Source: Cyanomargarita calcarea GSE-NOS-MK-12-04C (GTDB taxonomy: Bacteria; Cyanobacteriota; Cyanobacteriia; Cyanobacteriales; Nostocaceae). From it: DNA of 64,000 nucleotides. Location: assembly GCA_019359595.1 (NCBI GenBank), contig JAHHGZ010000003.1, forward strand, positions 186,001 to 250,000, given 5' to 3'. Below the pieces are notes generated by a model, which was given only the letters and a program-made list of their open reading frames with translations, did not search any database and was not told the DNA's origin. The translations under genes and the position numbers were made by a program. How positions within the stretch are numbered: the stretch's first letter is position 1; each line of letters starts with the position of its first letter. This document shows, piece after piece, positions 1 through 9,102 of the stretch.

Positions 1-236
1 AAAGATAAAAAAGTAGAGAGCAAAAGGCACAGATGACTTCTTAATACTTACAAGAAAATTATGTAGTGACAGATGGAATTTTCAAGTACGAGAATATCAT
101 ATTTAATAATATAACGGCTGAGTGAAAAGAGTTTTGTGACAAAACTTTTGGCTTTTAAATTCCTATTTATGAAGCTATGTAAGTACAAACATCTGAAAGT
201 CAAAACAAAAGTAATTCCTAGTTTGGAGATAATTTC

Positions 237-563
237 ATGAACGAGTTAGTACAAAGATTATCAGAAGGGGAACATCCTGTAGAGGCTAGTTTGCGACCTG
301 AGAAAACAGCCACAGCACTTAAAGAAAGTATCGACCGAGGATATGTGCATATCAAATTCACAAATACCCAGGGTGGTACTGATTTAGGCATTAAACTCGA
401 TCCAGAAGCTTCTAATTTCAATGACGCTGACTTTGAGCATCAAAAAGGGGAAGTTCATCTGGTAGGGGAACTGACACTTAACTATGTCCAAGTTAAATGT
501 ATTGCGGATATTGACCTAACAACTTTAGGCGGGAAGGGACATTTAGAACTCTTAGAAGCGTAG
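237..563 (+). CDS. Unknown 108-residue protein next to mbtH
   Basis: I do not recognise this family. The product is 108 residues, acidic, without a signal peptide or membrane segment. It begins with a short helix-like stretch ([17 protein letters not shown]). Its second half has alternating hydrophobic residues ([25 protein letters not shown]) that suggest a small beta-sheet fold. The start is ATG at 237 with a purine-rich GGAG about 9 bases upstream. Only 37 bases separate it from the mbtH gene on the same strand, so the two are probably co-transcribed. A role in the peptide pathway is inferred from this neighbour only. Its C-terminal region repeats Gly-rich turns ([12 protein letters not shown]). 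Confidence 0.75.
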   Translation: MNELVQRLSEGEHPVEASLRPEKTATALKESIDRGYVHIKFTNTQGGTDLGIKLDPEASNFNDADFEHQKGEVHLVGELTLNYVQVKCIADIDLTTLGGKGHLELLEA

Positions 564-600
564 AAAATTTTCCAATATTCAAAGATTAGAGAGGTCAATT

Positions 601-828
601 ATGTATCATGATGACAAGGAAGATACGACAATTTACAAAGTGGTAGTTAATCACGAAGAGCAATATTCCATTTGGCCATTAGAGCGTGAAAATCCTCTAG
701 GTTGGAAAGATGCTGGAAAAAGTGGAATCAAACAAGAATGTTTAGATTACATTAAGGAAGTTTGGACTGACATGAGACCACTCAGTCTGCGAAATAAGAT
801 GCAAGAAAAAGTTGGGAATATCCCATAG
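601..828 (+). CDS. mbtH: MbtH-family NRPS accessory protein
   Basis: This is a 75-residue MbtH-like protein. Family members bind NRPS adenylation domains and are often needed for their solubility and activity. The family pattern is visible: the stretch [17 protein letters not shown], then [24 protein letters not shown], including the conserved Trp residues, the QECLDYI helix and the DMRPLSLR tail. The length is normal. The start is ATG at 601 with GAGAGG upstream. It follows the unknown 108-residue gene and precedes a dehydrogenase, a type II thioesterase and a PPTase. It is the only MbtH in the window, although the synthetases lie about 43 kb to the right. It may serve those or another synthetase beyond the left edge. 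Confidence 0.93.
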   Translation: MYHDDKEDTTIYKVVVNHEEQYSIWPLERENPLGWKDAGKSGIKQECLDYIKEVWTDMRPLSLRNKMQEKVGNIP

Positions 829-955
829 ACAATGTGTATGAAAATTGATTTTGGGTATATTTTCCATTTCGCTTCCTCCAGAGAAATCGTATCTAGCTTC
901 CGCAATACCCAAATTTCTTTAGTTTAGTAATACTTGCTCAAAACGGAGAGTTTAT

Positions 956-1849
956 ATGGTGATATCTTCAGATAAAAAAACACGAGTATGGTTTATTACT
1001 GGTTGTTCAAGTGGTTTTGGTCGAGCTTTAGCAGAAACAGTACTTGAACGAGGTGAAACAGTGGTACTAACGGCACGAAATCCTCAGCAGATAAAAGATT
1101 TAGCTGCAAGCTTTCCGGATCGTACATTAGCTGTGCAACTTGATGTCACAAAACCAGAAGAAGTAAGAGAAGCAGTAAAACAGGCGATCGCTAACTTTGG
1201 TTGCATTGATGTGCTTGTTAATAATGCAGGGTGTGAGGTTGCTGGAGTAATTGAAGAAGTTCCCGATAAAGAAGTTCGTCGTGAGTTTGAAACAAACTTT
1301 TTTGGTGTCTTAGAAGTTCTTAGAGCAGTATTACCTCATATGCGACAGCAACGCAGTGGTCATATTCTGAATTTCTCGTCAATTGCATGTTTTGATGCTG
1401 GTGCTGGTGGAGGGATTTATAGCAGTAGCAAACTTGCGTTGGAAGGAATTTCCGGTTCTTTGGCTGGTGAAGTTGCACCTTTTGGTATCAAAGTCACAAT
1501 TGTTGAACCGGGTGGGTTCCAGACAGATTTTTTCAACCGTTCTTATGTCTTAATAGAAACTAAAATTGAAGACTACAAACCCTTAATTGATGAAATCAGT
1601 CAGACAGTACAGGATATACAAAATCTAACAATTAAGTTACCAGGCAACCCAAGAAAAGCTGCTCTAGCAATGATAAAAGTGGTTGATAGCGATAACCCAC
1701 CAATCAGATTGGCTCTGGGAGCCGATACGGTAGAAACTGTTGAAGGTGCATTAGAATTTATGAAATCAGAATTAGATGCTTGGAGAGAAGTGTCTATGAG
1801 TACTGATTATGACGAGGTTACATCAGAAAAAATTGAAGTTTCTAGCTAG
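956..1849 (+). CDS. Short-chain dehydrogenase/reductase (classical SDR)
   Basis: This is an NAD(P)-dependent oxidoreductase of 297 residues. The cofactor motif TGCSSGFG is near residue 15, the structural NNAG motif near residue 90, and the catalytic Ser/Tyr/Lys set appears as SSIACF followed by YSSSK around residues 140-160. The PGG(F)xT segment that follows the active site in SDRs is present (EPGGFQTDF). The substrate cannot be read from sequence. Its position between mbtH and a type II thioesterase suggests keto-group reduction of a peptide precursor or starter unit; that is inference. The C-terminus is extended and acidic. The ATG at 956 has CGGAGAG 8 bases upstream. Confidence 0.9.
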   Translation: MVISSDKKTRVWFITGCSSGFGRALAETVLERGETVVLTARNPQQIKDLAASFPDRTLAVQLDVTKPEEVREAVKQAIANFGCIDVLVNNAGCEVAGVIEEVPDKEVRREFETNFFGVLEVLRAVLPHMRQQRSGHILNFSSIACFDAGAGGGIYSSSKLALEGISGSLAGEVAPFGIKVTIVEPGGFQTDFFNRSYVLIETKIEDYKPLIDEISQTVQDIQNLTIKLPGNPRKAALAMIKVVDSDNPPIRLALGADTVETVEGALEFMKSELDAWREVSMSTDYDEVTSEKIEVSS

Positions 1850-1991
1850 CTGATACTATAAAGCCAGAGATAGGTGCGTTAGTCTATATCTTTACTACCA
1901 TGCCGATTTTGACACAGCAAAACATGTAGTATAGCTTGGCACTTTGCGCCTAAATAGCTCATTCCCACTGCCCATTTTATAGCTAGATTAA

Positions 1992-2023
1992 TTTTTGCGG
2001 TTACATTACAGCAACCGCAAAAA
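1992..2023 (+). terminator. Hairpin between SDR and thioesterase genes
   Basis: The arms TTTTTGCGGTT (1992-2002) and AACCGCAAAAA (2013-2023) pair perfectly around a 10-base loop. This could be a bidirectional terminator or an attenuator just ahead of the thioesterase gene. The 13 bases AATTGAACTCATG occur directly after it (2022-2034) and again inside the start of the thioesterase gene (2062-2074), a small direct duplication. Confidence 0.55.
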
Positions 2024-2045
2024 TTGAACTCATGAAAGAAACATT

Positions 2046-2813
2046 ATGAAAACTGCACATCAATTGAACTCATGGATTACCTGTCCTAAGCCCAATCCTC
2101 AAAGCGACTTGCGATTATTTTGCTTTCCCTATGCAGGTGGTAGCTCTTTAATTTTTCGCACATGGGCTTCGAGCTTACCCCAAAATATAGAAGTTTGTCC
2201 TGTGGAACTTCCTGGAAGAGGAGGACAGATGAAATCACCTCCCTTTAGGCAAATGGAACCTCTGGTTAAAGCGATCGCTCCCATTATCCTCCCATATTTA
2301 GACAAGCCATTTGCTTTTTTCGGTCATAGTATGGGCGGGTTACTCAGTTTTGAACTTGCTTGCTATCTTCGTCAGGAATATGGTAAACAACCGTCTCACC
2401 TATGTGTTTCTGCTACTCGCGCTCCCCAAATCCCCTCACGCAAACCACCTATCCACGCACTCCCGCAAGCTGAATTTATACAAGAGCTTCACCGTCTCAA
2501 TGGTACACCTGCTTCCGTGCTGGAAAATAGCGAGTTAATGCAACTACTTATCCCCCTCCTACGGGCAGATTTTGCACTCCTCGAAACTTATACTTGTATT
2601 CAACAGCTACCACTTGAATGTCCAATAACAGCTTTTGGTGGACTAGAAGACCAAGAAGTAAATATCCAAGAACTAGAAGGGTGGCGATCGCAAACACAAA
2701 ATTCTTTCCAATTGGAAATGTTTTCCGGAGATCATTTTTTTATCAATTCAGCCCAATCCCTTTTACTGGAAAATTTATCCGAATATTTGAGAAGTACTGT
2801 TTTACATAGTTGA
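2046..2813 (+). CDS. Type II thioesterase (editing thioesterase)
   Basis: This is a 255-residue alpha/beta-hydrolase of the GrsT/SrfAD type. Such enzymes clear misacylated carrier proteins in NRPS and PKS lines. Motifs seen: the N-terminal FCFPYAGGSS oxyanion region near residue 28, ELPGRG near residue 58, the nucleophile elbow GHSMGG near residue 95, a late Asp (FGGLEDQEV) and the catalytic His in GDHFF near residue 231. The length is typical. The stop overlaps the start of the following PPTase gene by one base (TGATG), so the two are translationally coupled. The context (MbtH, PPTase, exporter) fits non-ribosomal peptide synthesis. Confidence 0.93.
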   Translation: MKTAHQLNSWITCPKPNPQSDLRLFCFPYAGGSSLIFRTWASSLPQNIEVCPVELPGRGGQMKSPPFRQMEPLVKAIAPIILPYLDKPFAFFGHSMGGLLSFELACYLRQEYGKQPSHLCVSATRAPQIPSRKPPIHALPQAEFIQELHRLNGTPASVLENSELMQLLIPLLRADFALLETYTCIQQLPLECPITAFGGLEDQEVNIQELEGWRSQTQNSFQLEMFSGDHFFINSAQSLLLENLSEYLRSTVLHS

Positions 2814-3574
2814 TGAATAATATTGCTTCTTTATGGTCAAAGCCACCAAAAAATTTAGTAATCTCAAATCAAGAAGTTCATATTTGGCGTATTTTCATAG
2901 ATATAGATAGTCCAATCATTAAAACTTACTTGCCGATTTTAAGCATTGATGAGCAAGAAAAAGCTAATCGTTTTTGTTTTCCAAATGACCGAAACAGATT
3001 TATAACTGTCCGTAGCATATTGAGGAGAATTATTGGTTATTATATCGAGAAAAATCCTAGAGAATTAAACTTTGATTTCAATCAATATGGAAAACCATTT
3101 CTAAGCCGAAATTCATCAACAACTGCAATTAAATTTAATGTATCTCATTCACATGAAATTGCCTTAATCGCAGTAACTCAAGATTTTGATATTGGTGTAG
3201 ATGTCGAATATATCCACACCAATTTTGACTTTGAGGGAATAGTTGAAAAATTCTTTTCTGTAAATGAAAAAAATGTTTGGCGTTCGCTACCTAGTTATCA
3301 TAAGGTAGAAGCTTTTTTTAATTGCTGGACAAGAAAGGAGGCTTATATGAAAGCAAAAGGGAAAGGGCTTTCCTTACCGTTAAATGAGTTTGATGTCTCT
3401 TTCAAGCCAGGAGAACCCGCATCTTTGCTAAATACAGCCTGGGACGAAAAGACGGTTACTAATTGGTCTATTGAAGAAATAAAACCTGCTTACGGTTACG
3501 CTGGTGCATTGGCAGTTGAAGCAAGCAATCTTGATATGAAATTTTGGCAATGGTCTGATAACTATTTTCTCTGA
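2813..3574 (+). CDS. 4'-phosphopantetheinyl transferase, Sfp/HetI type
   Basis: This enzyme moves the phosphopantetheine arm of CoA onto carrier domains of NRPS, PKS or fatty-acid-like synthases. The family signatures are visible: KFNVSHSHEIALIAV, then the metal-binding GVDVEYI and the FFSVNE...WTRKEAYMKAKGKGL motif. The spacing and length (253 residues) match the Sfp group. The N-terminal pattern (EVHIWRI, then LSIDEQEKANRFCFPNDRNRF) closely resembles cyanobacterial HetI. I chose ATG at 2813, overlapping the thioesterase stop; a TTG lies one codon upstream. Its likely job is activating the carriers of the synthetases in this region, but cyanobacterial PPTases are often broad, so glycolipid synthase is also possible. 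Confidence 0.92.
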   Translation: MNNIASLWSKPPKNLVISNQEVHIWRIFIDIDSPIIKTYLPILSIDEQEKANRFCFPNDRNRFITVRSILRRIIGYYIEKNPRELNFDFNQYGKPFLSRNSSTTAIKFNVSHSHEIALIAVTQDFDIGVDVEYIHTNFDFEGIVEKFFSVNEKNVWRSLPSYHKVEAFFNCWTRKEAYMKAKGKGLSLPLNEFDVSFKPGEPASLLNTAWDEKTVTNWSIEEIKPAYGYAGALAVEASNLDMKFWQWSDNYFL

Positions 3575-3664
3575 TATATTAGTAAATCAGGACAATAACC
3601 ATATCATAGAGATGATATAGTTATCCAAAAGCAAAACCATTAATTTAGGACTCAAATAATATTA

Positions 3665-4981
3665 ATGTCAAAACAATCAACCAACAGCAGTTTACGTAAT
3701 TTCTTGATTATATGGCTAGGTCAATTAGTTTCCGCTATTGGTAGCGCAATGACTGGGATCGCTTTGCAAATCTGGGCATGGTCAATTACTGGTAAAGCAG
3801 CAGATCTTGCACTGGTAGGTTTTTTTGGTTTACTTCCCAGTATTATAATTACCCCTATTAGTGGTGTAATTGTAGACCGTTTTAATCGGAAATTATTGAT
3901 GATGCTCGGTGACACTGTTGCCGTTCTTACAACAATTGTTCTCCTTTTTTTATATGTCAATAAATTGTTACAAATTTGGCATCTTTATGTAGCAGCAGCT
4001 TTTGTAGGTACTTTTAGCCAATTTCAATATCTTGCATACTCGGCATCAATATCTCTAATGATACCCAAGCAACACTATGCTCGTGCTAGTAGTCTTGATT
4101 TTTTATCCAGTCATAGTGCGATTATTATCGCACCAGCTTTAGCAGGATATCTTTATAAAGTAATTGGATTATTTGGTATTTGGTTAATTGATATTTCTAC
4201 TTTTTTAGTGGCTGTTTCAAGCGTTTTGTTTATACCTGTTCCCCAACCAGTGCAAATAGAAGAAAGCCAAGAAACTTTTTGGCAAGATGTTGGGTATGGA
4301 TTGCGATACTTGAAAGCGAATAAAAGTATTTTATTGCTTTTATTCGCTAACTTATTATTCATGTTTGCCCACGAGCTTGGAGATGTACTTTACCTACCAA
4401 TGATTCTCTCACGTACAGGTAACGATACAGTAGTGCTTGGGAACTTAATCATAGCAGCAGGTTTTGGTGGTGTTACCGGAGCTTTAATTGTTAATAAATG
4501 GGGAAATTTCCAAGATAAAGTTAGGGGTATTTTGTTGGGAATGATAGGTGTTGGGATAACGAAAATAGTATTTGGTTTAGCTAGGACTATGTGGGTATGG
4601 ATTCCTCCACAATTTTTATGTTCTTTAAGTTTTACTGTTAGTGGTAGTGCCGATAATGCAATTTGGTTAGCTAAAGTTGCTCCCAATATACAAGGACGGG
4701 TTTTTGCTGCACGGTCTTTGCTATTGCAGTTAGCTTCAGCAACCTCGGTTTTGATTGCTGGTCCTTTAGCTGACAATGTGTTTATACCTGCATTTAGTCA
4801 GGGAGGTAGTCTTGTGGGTATCTTGGGAGGAATATTTGGGACTGGTGCTGGTGGGGGAATTGCGATGTTGTACGTAATTTGCGCGGTATGTATGTTTTTG
4901 GTCGGATTAGCTGGGTTTAATTTTCCATTACTACTAAATTTGGAAAAGACTGTACCTGACCATGACGAGGTTGCGGTTTAG
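3665..4981 (+). CDS. MFS transporter, likely peptide/metabolite exporter
   Basis: This is a 438-residue integral membrane protein with about 12 hydrophobic segments. It starts FLIIWLGQLVSAIGSAMTGIALQIW and has the MFS loop signature GVIVDRFNRKLLMMLGD near residue 70. It belongs to the DHA3-like or macrolide-exporter branch by appearance. It is clearly related to the second MFS protein of the window (59011-60381): both share IWxGQxVS near the N-terminus, xGVxxDRxxR in the loop, and a P-N-(I/V)-QGRVFA motif in the second half. It follows the PPTase by 90 bases on the same strand. Export of the peptide product is an inference from context. Confidence 0.85.
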   Translation: MSKQSTNSSLRNFLIIWLGQLVSAIGSAMTGIALQIWAWSITGKAADLALVGFFGLLPSIIITPISGVIVDRFNRKLLMMLGDTVAVLTTIVLLFLYVNKLLQIWHLYVAAAFVGTFSQFQYLAYSASISLMIPKQHYARASSLDFLSSHSAIIIAPALAGYLYKVIGLFGIWLIDISTFLVAVSSVLFIPVPQPVQIEESQETFWQDVGYGLRYLKANKSILLLLFANLLFMFAHELGDVLYLPMILSRTGNDTVVLGNLIIAAGFGGVTGALIVNKWGNFQDKVRGILLGMIGVGITKIVFGLARTMWVWIPPQFLCSLSFTVSGSADNAIWLAKVAPNIQGRVFAARSLLLQLASATSVLIAGPLADNVFIPAFSQGGSLVGILGGIFGTGAGGGIAMLYVICAVCMFLVGLAGFNFPLLLNLEKTVPDHDEVAV

Positions 4982-5012
4982 TCAGCTTGCAAAAAACCAA
5001 GACATAAAAGTT

Positions 5013-5113
5013 ATACCGATTTCAAAAATCTTTGCAACACATCCAGAATAGAAGACGCGATATATCACATCTCTACAAAATACATCTGTCACATTCTTTT
5101 TTCAAATTGGTAT
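5013..5113. repeat. MITE-like inverted-repeat element (101 bp)
   Basis: The ends are ATACCGATTTCAAAAA on the left and, read on the opposite strand, ATACCAATTTGAAAAAA on the right. The element has no coding capacity. It lies between the MFS gene and the MFS remnant, whose start codon is only 7 bases to the right. The terminal ATACC is shared with the 114-bp elements at 9103 and 35479, which suggests a related family. Confidence 0.6.
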
Positions 5114-5119
5114 TAATTT

Positions 5120-5441
5120 ATGAAATCTCAATTTTTTGCGAATATTCCCCGTAATGTCTGGATTTTGGGCTTTGTCAGCTTATTGACAGATGTTAGTACC
5201 AAGATGATTGATTCAATTTTGCCGTTGTTCTTAGTTTCTAGACTGGGAGCAAATTTGTTGACTGTTGGTTTAATTGAAGGAATCGCTGATGGCTACTGGC
5301 ATAGCGCTTCTAATTGCTAATATTTTGGCTGGTAGCCTGTGGCAATTAATTAGTCCGCAAGTAGCTTTTATTACAGGCAGTGTTTTTGCTGTTGTGGCGA
5401 ACGCGATTTTATTAGCAACAAGAAACAATCCCCAGACCTGA
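5120..5441 (+). pseudogene. MFS transporter remnant with internal deletion
   Basis: The first 60 or so codons (MKSQFFANIPRNVWILGF, then SLLTDVSTKMIDSILPLFLV and GLIEGIAD) match the N-terminus of an MFS transporter. At about 5290 the frame changes. A second segment (TGIALLIANILAGSLWQLI, then FITGSVFAVVANAILLATR) reads to a stop at 5441 and looks like the C-terminal end of such a transporter. About 300 codons are therefore missing from the middle. The gene cannot make a working carrier. It is separate from the intact MFS gene upstream because its N-terminal sequence differs. Confidence 0.8.
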
Positions 5442-5464
5442 GCAAAATAATCTGGGGATGTTAG

Positions 5465-7621
5465 CTAGAATACTTTACGTTCCTTTAAATGGGGTGTAAT
5501 TTCTTCTCGCTTACGCCAAACTGGACGCAATTTTTTCTCGGCAAACATTTGTAACTGTTCACCAACATGGCGAGAACCAGGTTGAGAAGAATTACCATAA
5601 CTCATCAGCGCCATTGCCTTGACTGGTTTAGAAAACTCAATTGCAGCAACATAAGAATCGCCCGCGACGGCTTGAAATCGACCATTTTCTGAAGGAGCAA
5701 AATCGACGACGCGGAAAATACCTAAGTCTCCATCACCACCATTGCCGGGTAAATCTACATTGCCATATTTCAGCCGGAAAACCTCTCCCCAAGCAACATC
5801 TAAATTTCTATAAGCTTTCTCTACTTTTGCAGCTGCGGTTTCCAGTAATTTTACTGCATCTTGAGGATTTGCCAATCCATCAGGTGTAGTCCGGGGTGAA
5901 TTTTCACTCCAAGATTTATTAAAAGCTTTATCAAAGTCTAACTCTTGTACCCAAGCTGCAAATAATACCGCTCCTTTACTATCTGCATTCGCTTGTCTAT
6001 CCCACTTTTCTAAGGTAGTTGCTGCTTGTTTTCCCAATTCTTTACCATATTTCCGCGCCGCTGGAATTAAATCATCCAGAATCCGCTCTGCAAATTCCAT
6101 GCGTGTTGAATGCTTGTATTTAATCATTTCATCTAGGGTGATTTTTTCATCTTCATCCAACATTCTCGCGGAACTCTGCGCTCGAAAATCCATGAAACGC
6201 GGTGCCATATAAGGCGGATATTTATCTGCTTTAATCGCTACTGGAAAGGTTGTAGTCCAAGGTGGGTCATTAGTATTTTGCAACCAACCACTTGGAGGGT
6301 CAATAACACGCGGTAAATCTTTATAGGGGTGAATTTTTGTCCATAAGGTTTTTGATGTGTTCCCAGGAATAATTCCTTGCCAATATTTAAAATCCCCTTG
6401 CTCGCGCACCGGAACCTGCCCGTTAAATAGGTGCATAATATGCCCTTCTCGGTCAGCATACATCACCGTAAACATTGGTAGTTGCAAACGTTGGAGTGCT
6501 TTTTCAAATTGTGCCATATTTTGCGATCGCGCCATATCCCACCATTGTTCCAACACTCCTGGTTGGTCAAGACCGACAACACGCAGTGCTGTAGCTTTAC
6601 CTTCTTTCTCTGACACAACAGGTCCGTGAACAGAACTTTTCACTACCAGTGGTTGCTCACGCAGTGTCCCGTCGTTTTGTTTTACTTTTAAGGAGAGAGT
6701 TTTCGTCTCAAAGGGACTAACTTTGCCATCAAAACGATAGCCATCACCAGCTAGTTCTAGTTGATAAGCATCCCATCCATCATGGGTGTTGACGGTATGA
6801 GTCCAACCCAAATTATTGTTGAAAGCAATTGTTAAAACGGGAATACCGACAAGTGAGGTTCCATAAGCATCAATTCCCGGTGCAGTAATTTGAGCTTCAT
6901 ACCACAGGTACAAATCTGACCAGGGAAGGTGTGGATTTGCAAGCAGCATGGCATTCCCAGACGCTGAACGTTTCGGTGCGATCGCCCAACCATTAGATCC
7001 TGCAATAGACTCTTGTTTACTAACACCCGCAACTTGTTCTGGACTAACTATAAATGTAAAATTAAGCACCCGTTGTAGGTGAGCTAGTACATCCTCTCCT
7101 TTTACTGGCAATACAACTTCAACAGAATCATCAATTGCATTCTTGTTTTCTTTAACGTAAGTATTAATACCTTCTGCAAAGGCATCCAAATAACTACGGA
7201 AAGATGGGTTTTGTGCTTCATACCAAGAGCGAGCGCGTTCCGGTACTCCCATTGTCAGTACCCAACGGTCTGACTCTGTATATTTCTCTCCCCAATATTC
7301 AGCAGCACGTCCTCTGGCTTGACCGTAAAGACGCAAAATTAGGTTGCCGTGGCTTTGCATTTGCGCCCATCCAAACGCATATAATGCACTTCGGGTATCT
7401 TTGCCGTAAATATGCGGTACGCCATAGGTATCCCAAAGTATTTCAGTACCTTTGGGTGGAGAACCAAAACTTTGACACCCCATTACTAAAGCAAAAAGGA
7501 GAGCGACGGTAAAGGTTAAAATTCGATTCGGATTTCTTCTTAAGACCCCGAATATATGCTGCCAGTTGCAACAGCGCGGAATATATCTGGGGAAAATTAA
7601 ATGCACCCTAGTAATAAACAT
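5465..7621 (-). CDS. Penicillin/AHL acylase-family Ntn hydrolase, lipoprotein
   Basis: This is an N-terminal-nucleophile amidohydrolase related to penicillin G acylase and cyanobacterial acyl-homoserine-lactone acylases. From the chosen ATG (7621) it has 718 residues; the open frame extends 20 codons further upstream. A hydrophobic segment ends in LVMGCQS, a good lipobox, so the mature enzyme is probably membrane-anchored outside the cytoplasm. The alpha chain is followed by the processing point before Ser in IAGSNGWAIAPKRS (about residue 209), the new N-terminus of the beta chain. The downstream motifs NPHLPW, GIPVLTIAFN and LGWTHTVN are typical. Substrates may be AHLs, beta-lactams or cyclic lipopeptides. 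It is convergent with the MFS remnant and has no obvious operon partner. Confidence 0.88.
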   Translation of the reverse strand: MFITRVHLIFPRYIPRCCNWQHIFGVLRRNPNRILTFTVALLFALVMGCQSFGSPPKGTEILWDTYGVPHIYGKDTRSALYAFGWAQMQSHGNLILRLYGQARGRAAEYWGEKYTESDRWVLTMGVPERARSWYEAQNPSFRSYLDAFAEGINTYVKENKNAIDDSVEVVLPVKGEDVLAHLQRVLNFTFIVSPEQVAGVSKQESIAGSNGWAIAPKRSASGNAMLLANPHLPWSDLYLWYEAQITAPGIDAYGTSLVGIPVLTIAFNNNLGWTHTVNTHDGWDAYQLELAGDGYRFDGKVSPFETKTLSLKVKQNDGTLREQPLVVKSSVHGPVVSEKEGKATALRVVGLDQPGVLEQWWDMARSQNMAQFEKALQRLQLPMFTVMYADREGHIMHLFNGQVPVREQGDFKYWQGIIPGNTSKTLWTKIHPYKDLPRVIDPPSGWLQNTNDPPWTTTFPVAIKADKYPPYMAPRFMDFRAQSSARMLDEDEKITLDEMIKYKHSTRMEFAERILDDLIPAARKYGKELGKQAATTLEKWDRQANADSKGAVLFAAWVQELDFDKAFNKSWSENSPRTTPDGLANPQDAVKLLETAAAKVEKAYRNLDVAWGEVFRLKYGNVDLPGNGGDGDLGIFRVVDFAPSENGRFQAVAGDSYVAAIEFSKPVKAMALMSYGNSSQPGSRHVGEQLQMFAEKKLRPVWRKREEITPHLKERKVF

Positions 7622-8073
7622 TACGATTTTGGCAAATTGATTACAAAATTGAAACACTACTAAATGTATCAAGCAGTACACTTTTTTTAGGCATTACAAT
7701 ATTTTTGAATTGGAAGTTTTGGCTTGAGTATTGCTTTTATTTACCTTTATGAGAGAATAGAACTAATTAGAAATTTTGTCAATTATTTATAATCCCTCTT
7801 AACGATCGCTTTTTATTAAAAAATGAAATATATTAAGTACTAACGAAATACATTAGTATTATCTAAACTAGAGGTGCGACATCAGATTTATTGGTATCTC
7901 ATCTAATCTCAATAAAAACACTGATTATATTTTTTAAAAATTGTCACAATTGGCACATCATAAAAGTCGCTGTTAAAATTTCAATTAAATTAAGGTAATT
8001 ACTTATTTAAGTATAGATGATAAATATTCTTAACTAACATTATTGTATTGTAAAAAGGAGGAGTAAATTATGA
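7622..8073. other. AT-rich divergent intergenic region
   Basis: This gap separates the acylase gene (minus) from the exported unknown gene (plus) and should hold promoters for both. I see AT-rich sequence and a strong Shine-Dalgarno AAAGGAGGAG at 8054-8063 in front of the plus-strand gene. I could not identify an operator, repeat or RNA gene. Confidence 0.5.
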
Positions 8074-8823
8074 ATGATGGAAGACATATCAAATAATTTG
8101 ACACGTTTAGTAATCGCGTTATCAAGGGCTTGTGTGCCCCGTTGCAAGATTCTTCTAACGCTTACACTTGTATGTATCCCTTTGGGAGTGATTGCATCCG
8201 TAGAGAAGCCCAATGCCAGTATTGAAACCCAATCACTTCAAACCAAGATTACACAACGGGATTTTAAAATTATTGAGCAGTTAGTTAGCATTGCTCAACG
8301 CAACTCTGCTATCGTGCAGGAGACAAAAGCTGCAATAGGATTGAGTGCATATCAAGACATTCTGTTTGTAGAGTTATCGCCGAATCAAACCACGACAAGT
8401 TTTGCGGCACCCGATACTTCATCTGAAAGCGCACGTAGTTTTTCCCTCACTATCACGATAGACCCAATTAAACTTGTAGGCACTATTTCACAAATGCCTA
8501 TTAGGGAAGCTCGTTGGAATGAAGCCAAGCATCAAAAACGGCTAACAGTCATGCAATACTACTTTGCCTATCTTCAAGCCTGCCAAGCATCAAAAATAGC
8601 CGCCTATCGAATGCAAAAGTTTGTTCAGAACTCGCGCGTCGCAAATCTCAATTCCCAGGCAGTCTCTCCTCATCAAGTTAATTATCTTGCCAATTCCGAG
8701 TATGTTGCAGCTACAACAGAAATGTTAAATGCGAACATACGCGAACAATTAACATTGGAAGAACTAGCTGTTTGTGTCGGTTTATCTCCGCAAAAGATGA
8801 TTACTATAATTAACGGTCAATAG
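8074..8823 (+). CDS. Exported protein of unknown function
   Basis: The product has 249 residues. A basic N-terminal part is followed by a hydrophobic stretch (ILLTLTLVCIPLGVIASV, about residues 27-44) that looks like a signal peptide or membrane anchor. The remainder contains helix-rich segments (IIEQLVSIAQRNSAIVQETKAAIG; MQYYFAYLQACQASKIAAYRMQKFV) that faintly recall the coiled-coil halves of TolC-type proteins, but the length is about half of a TolC protein and I would not assign that family. A very strong ribosome-binding site (AAGGAGG) precedes ATG 8074. It stands alone ahead of the fermentation island. Confidence 0.7.
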   Translation: MMEDISNNLTRLVIALSRACVPRCKILLTLTLVCIPLGVIASVEKPNASIETQSLQTKITQRDFKIIEQLVSIAQRNSAIVQETKAAIGLSAYQDILFVELSPNQTTTSFAAPDTSSESARSFSLTITIDPIKLVGTISQMPIREARWNEAKHQKRLTVMQYYFAYLQACQASKIAAYRMQKFVQNSRVANLNSQAVSPHQVNYLANSEYVAATTEMLNANIREQLTLEELAVCVGLSPQKMITIINGQ

Positions 8824-8934
8824 GTTGTGCTTATAGTTGGTTTGTTTGACGTTGCTCTTTGCACCGATAGTCGAATCGCAACTTCAAAGTGAGCGAACTG
8901 ACTCCTAAACCAAGTTATGTTACGAAATATTAAG

Positions 8935-9062
8935 CAGTCGAAACCTTTGCGATACCGAAGGTGACGCTTCAGCGTATCGCGGAGCGTGCCCGCTTCGGGC
9001 TTATGCTACCAATTGCCCTTACGGGCTGGCTTTGCCTACGCTTCACTTCACTTGACTTTGTT
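8935..9062. repeat. GC-rich palindromic repeat cluster
   Basis: This noncoding stretch contains interspersed short inverted repeats (for example GCGATACCGAAGG near 8950 and GCGTATCGCGGAGCG near 8972, and CCCGCTTCGGG) typical of iterated repeats found between cyanobacterial genes. It has no coding potential. It lies directly before the 114-bp inverted-repeat element and the ppsA promoter. Confidence 0.5.
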
Positions 9063-9102
9063 GCGCTCGCAATGACACAGTTATAAATTTTCTGGCTGAC
9101 TT

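Noticed and set aside
956-3574. hetN-hetI heterocyst locus
   Set aside because: An SDR and a HetI-like PPTase occur together, but MbtH and a type II thioesterase stand with them and the glycolipid synthase genes are absent, so peptide synthesis fits better.
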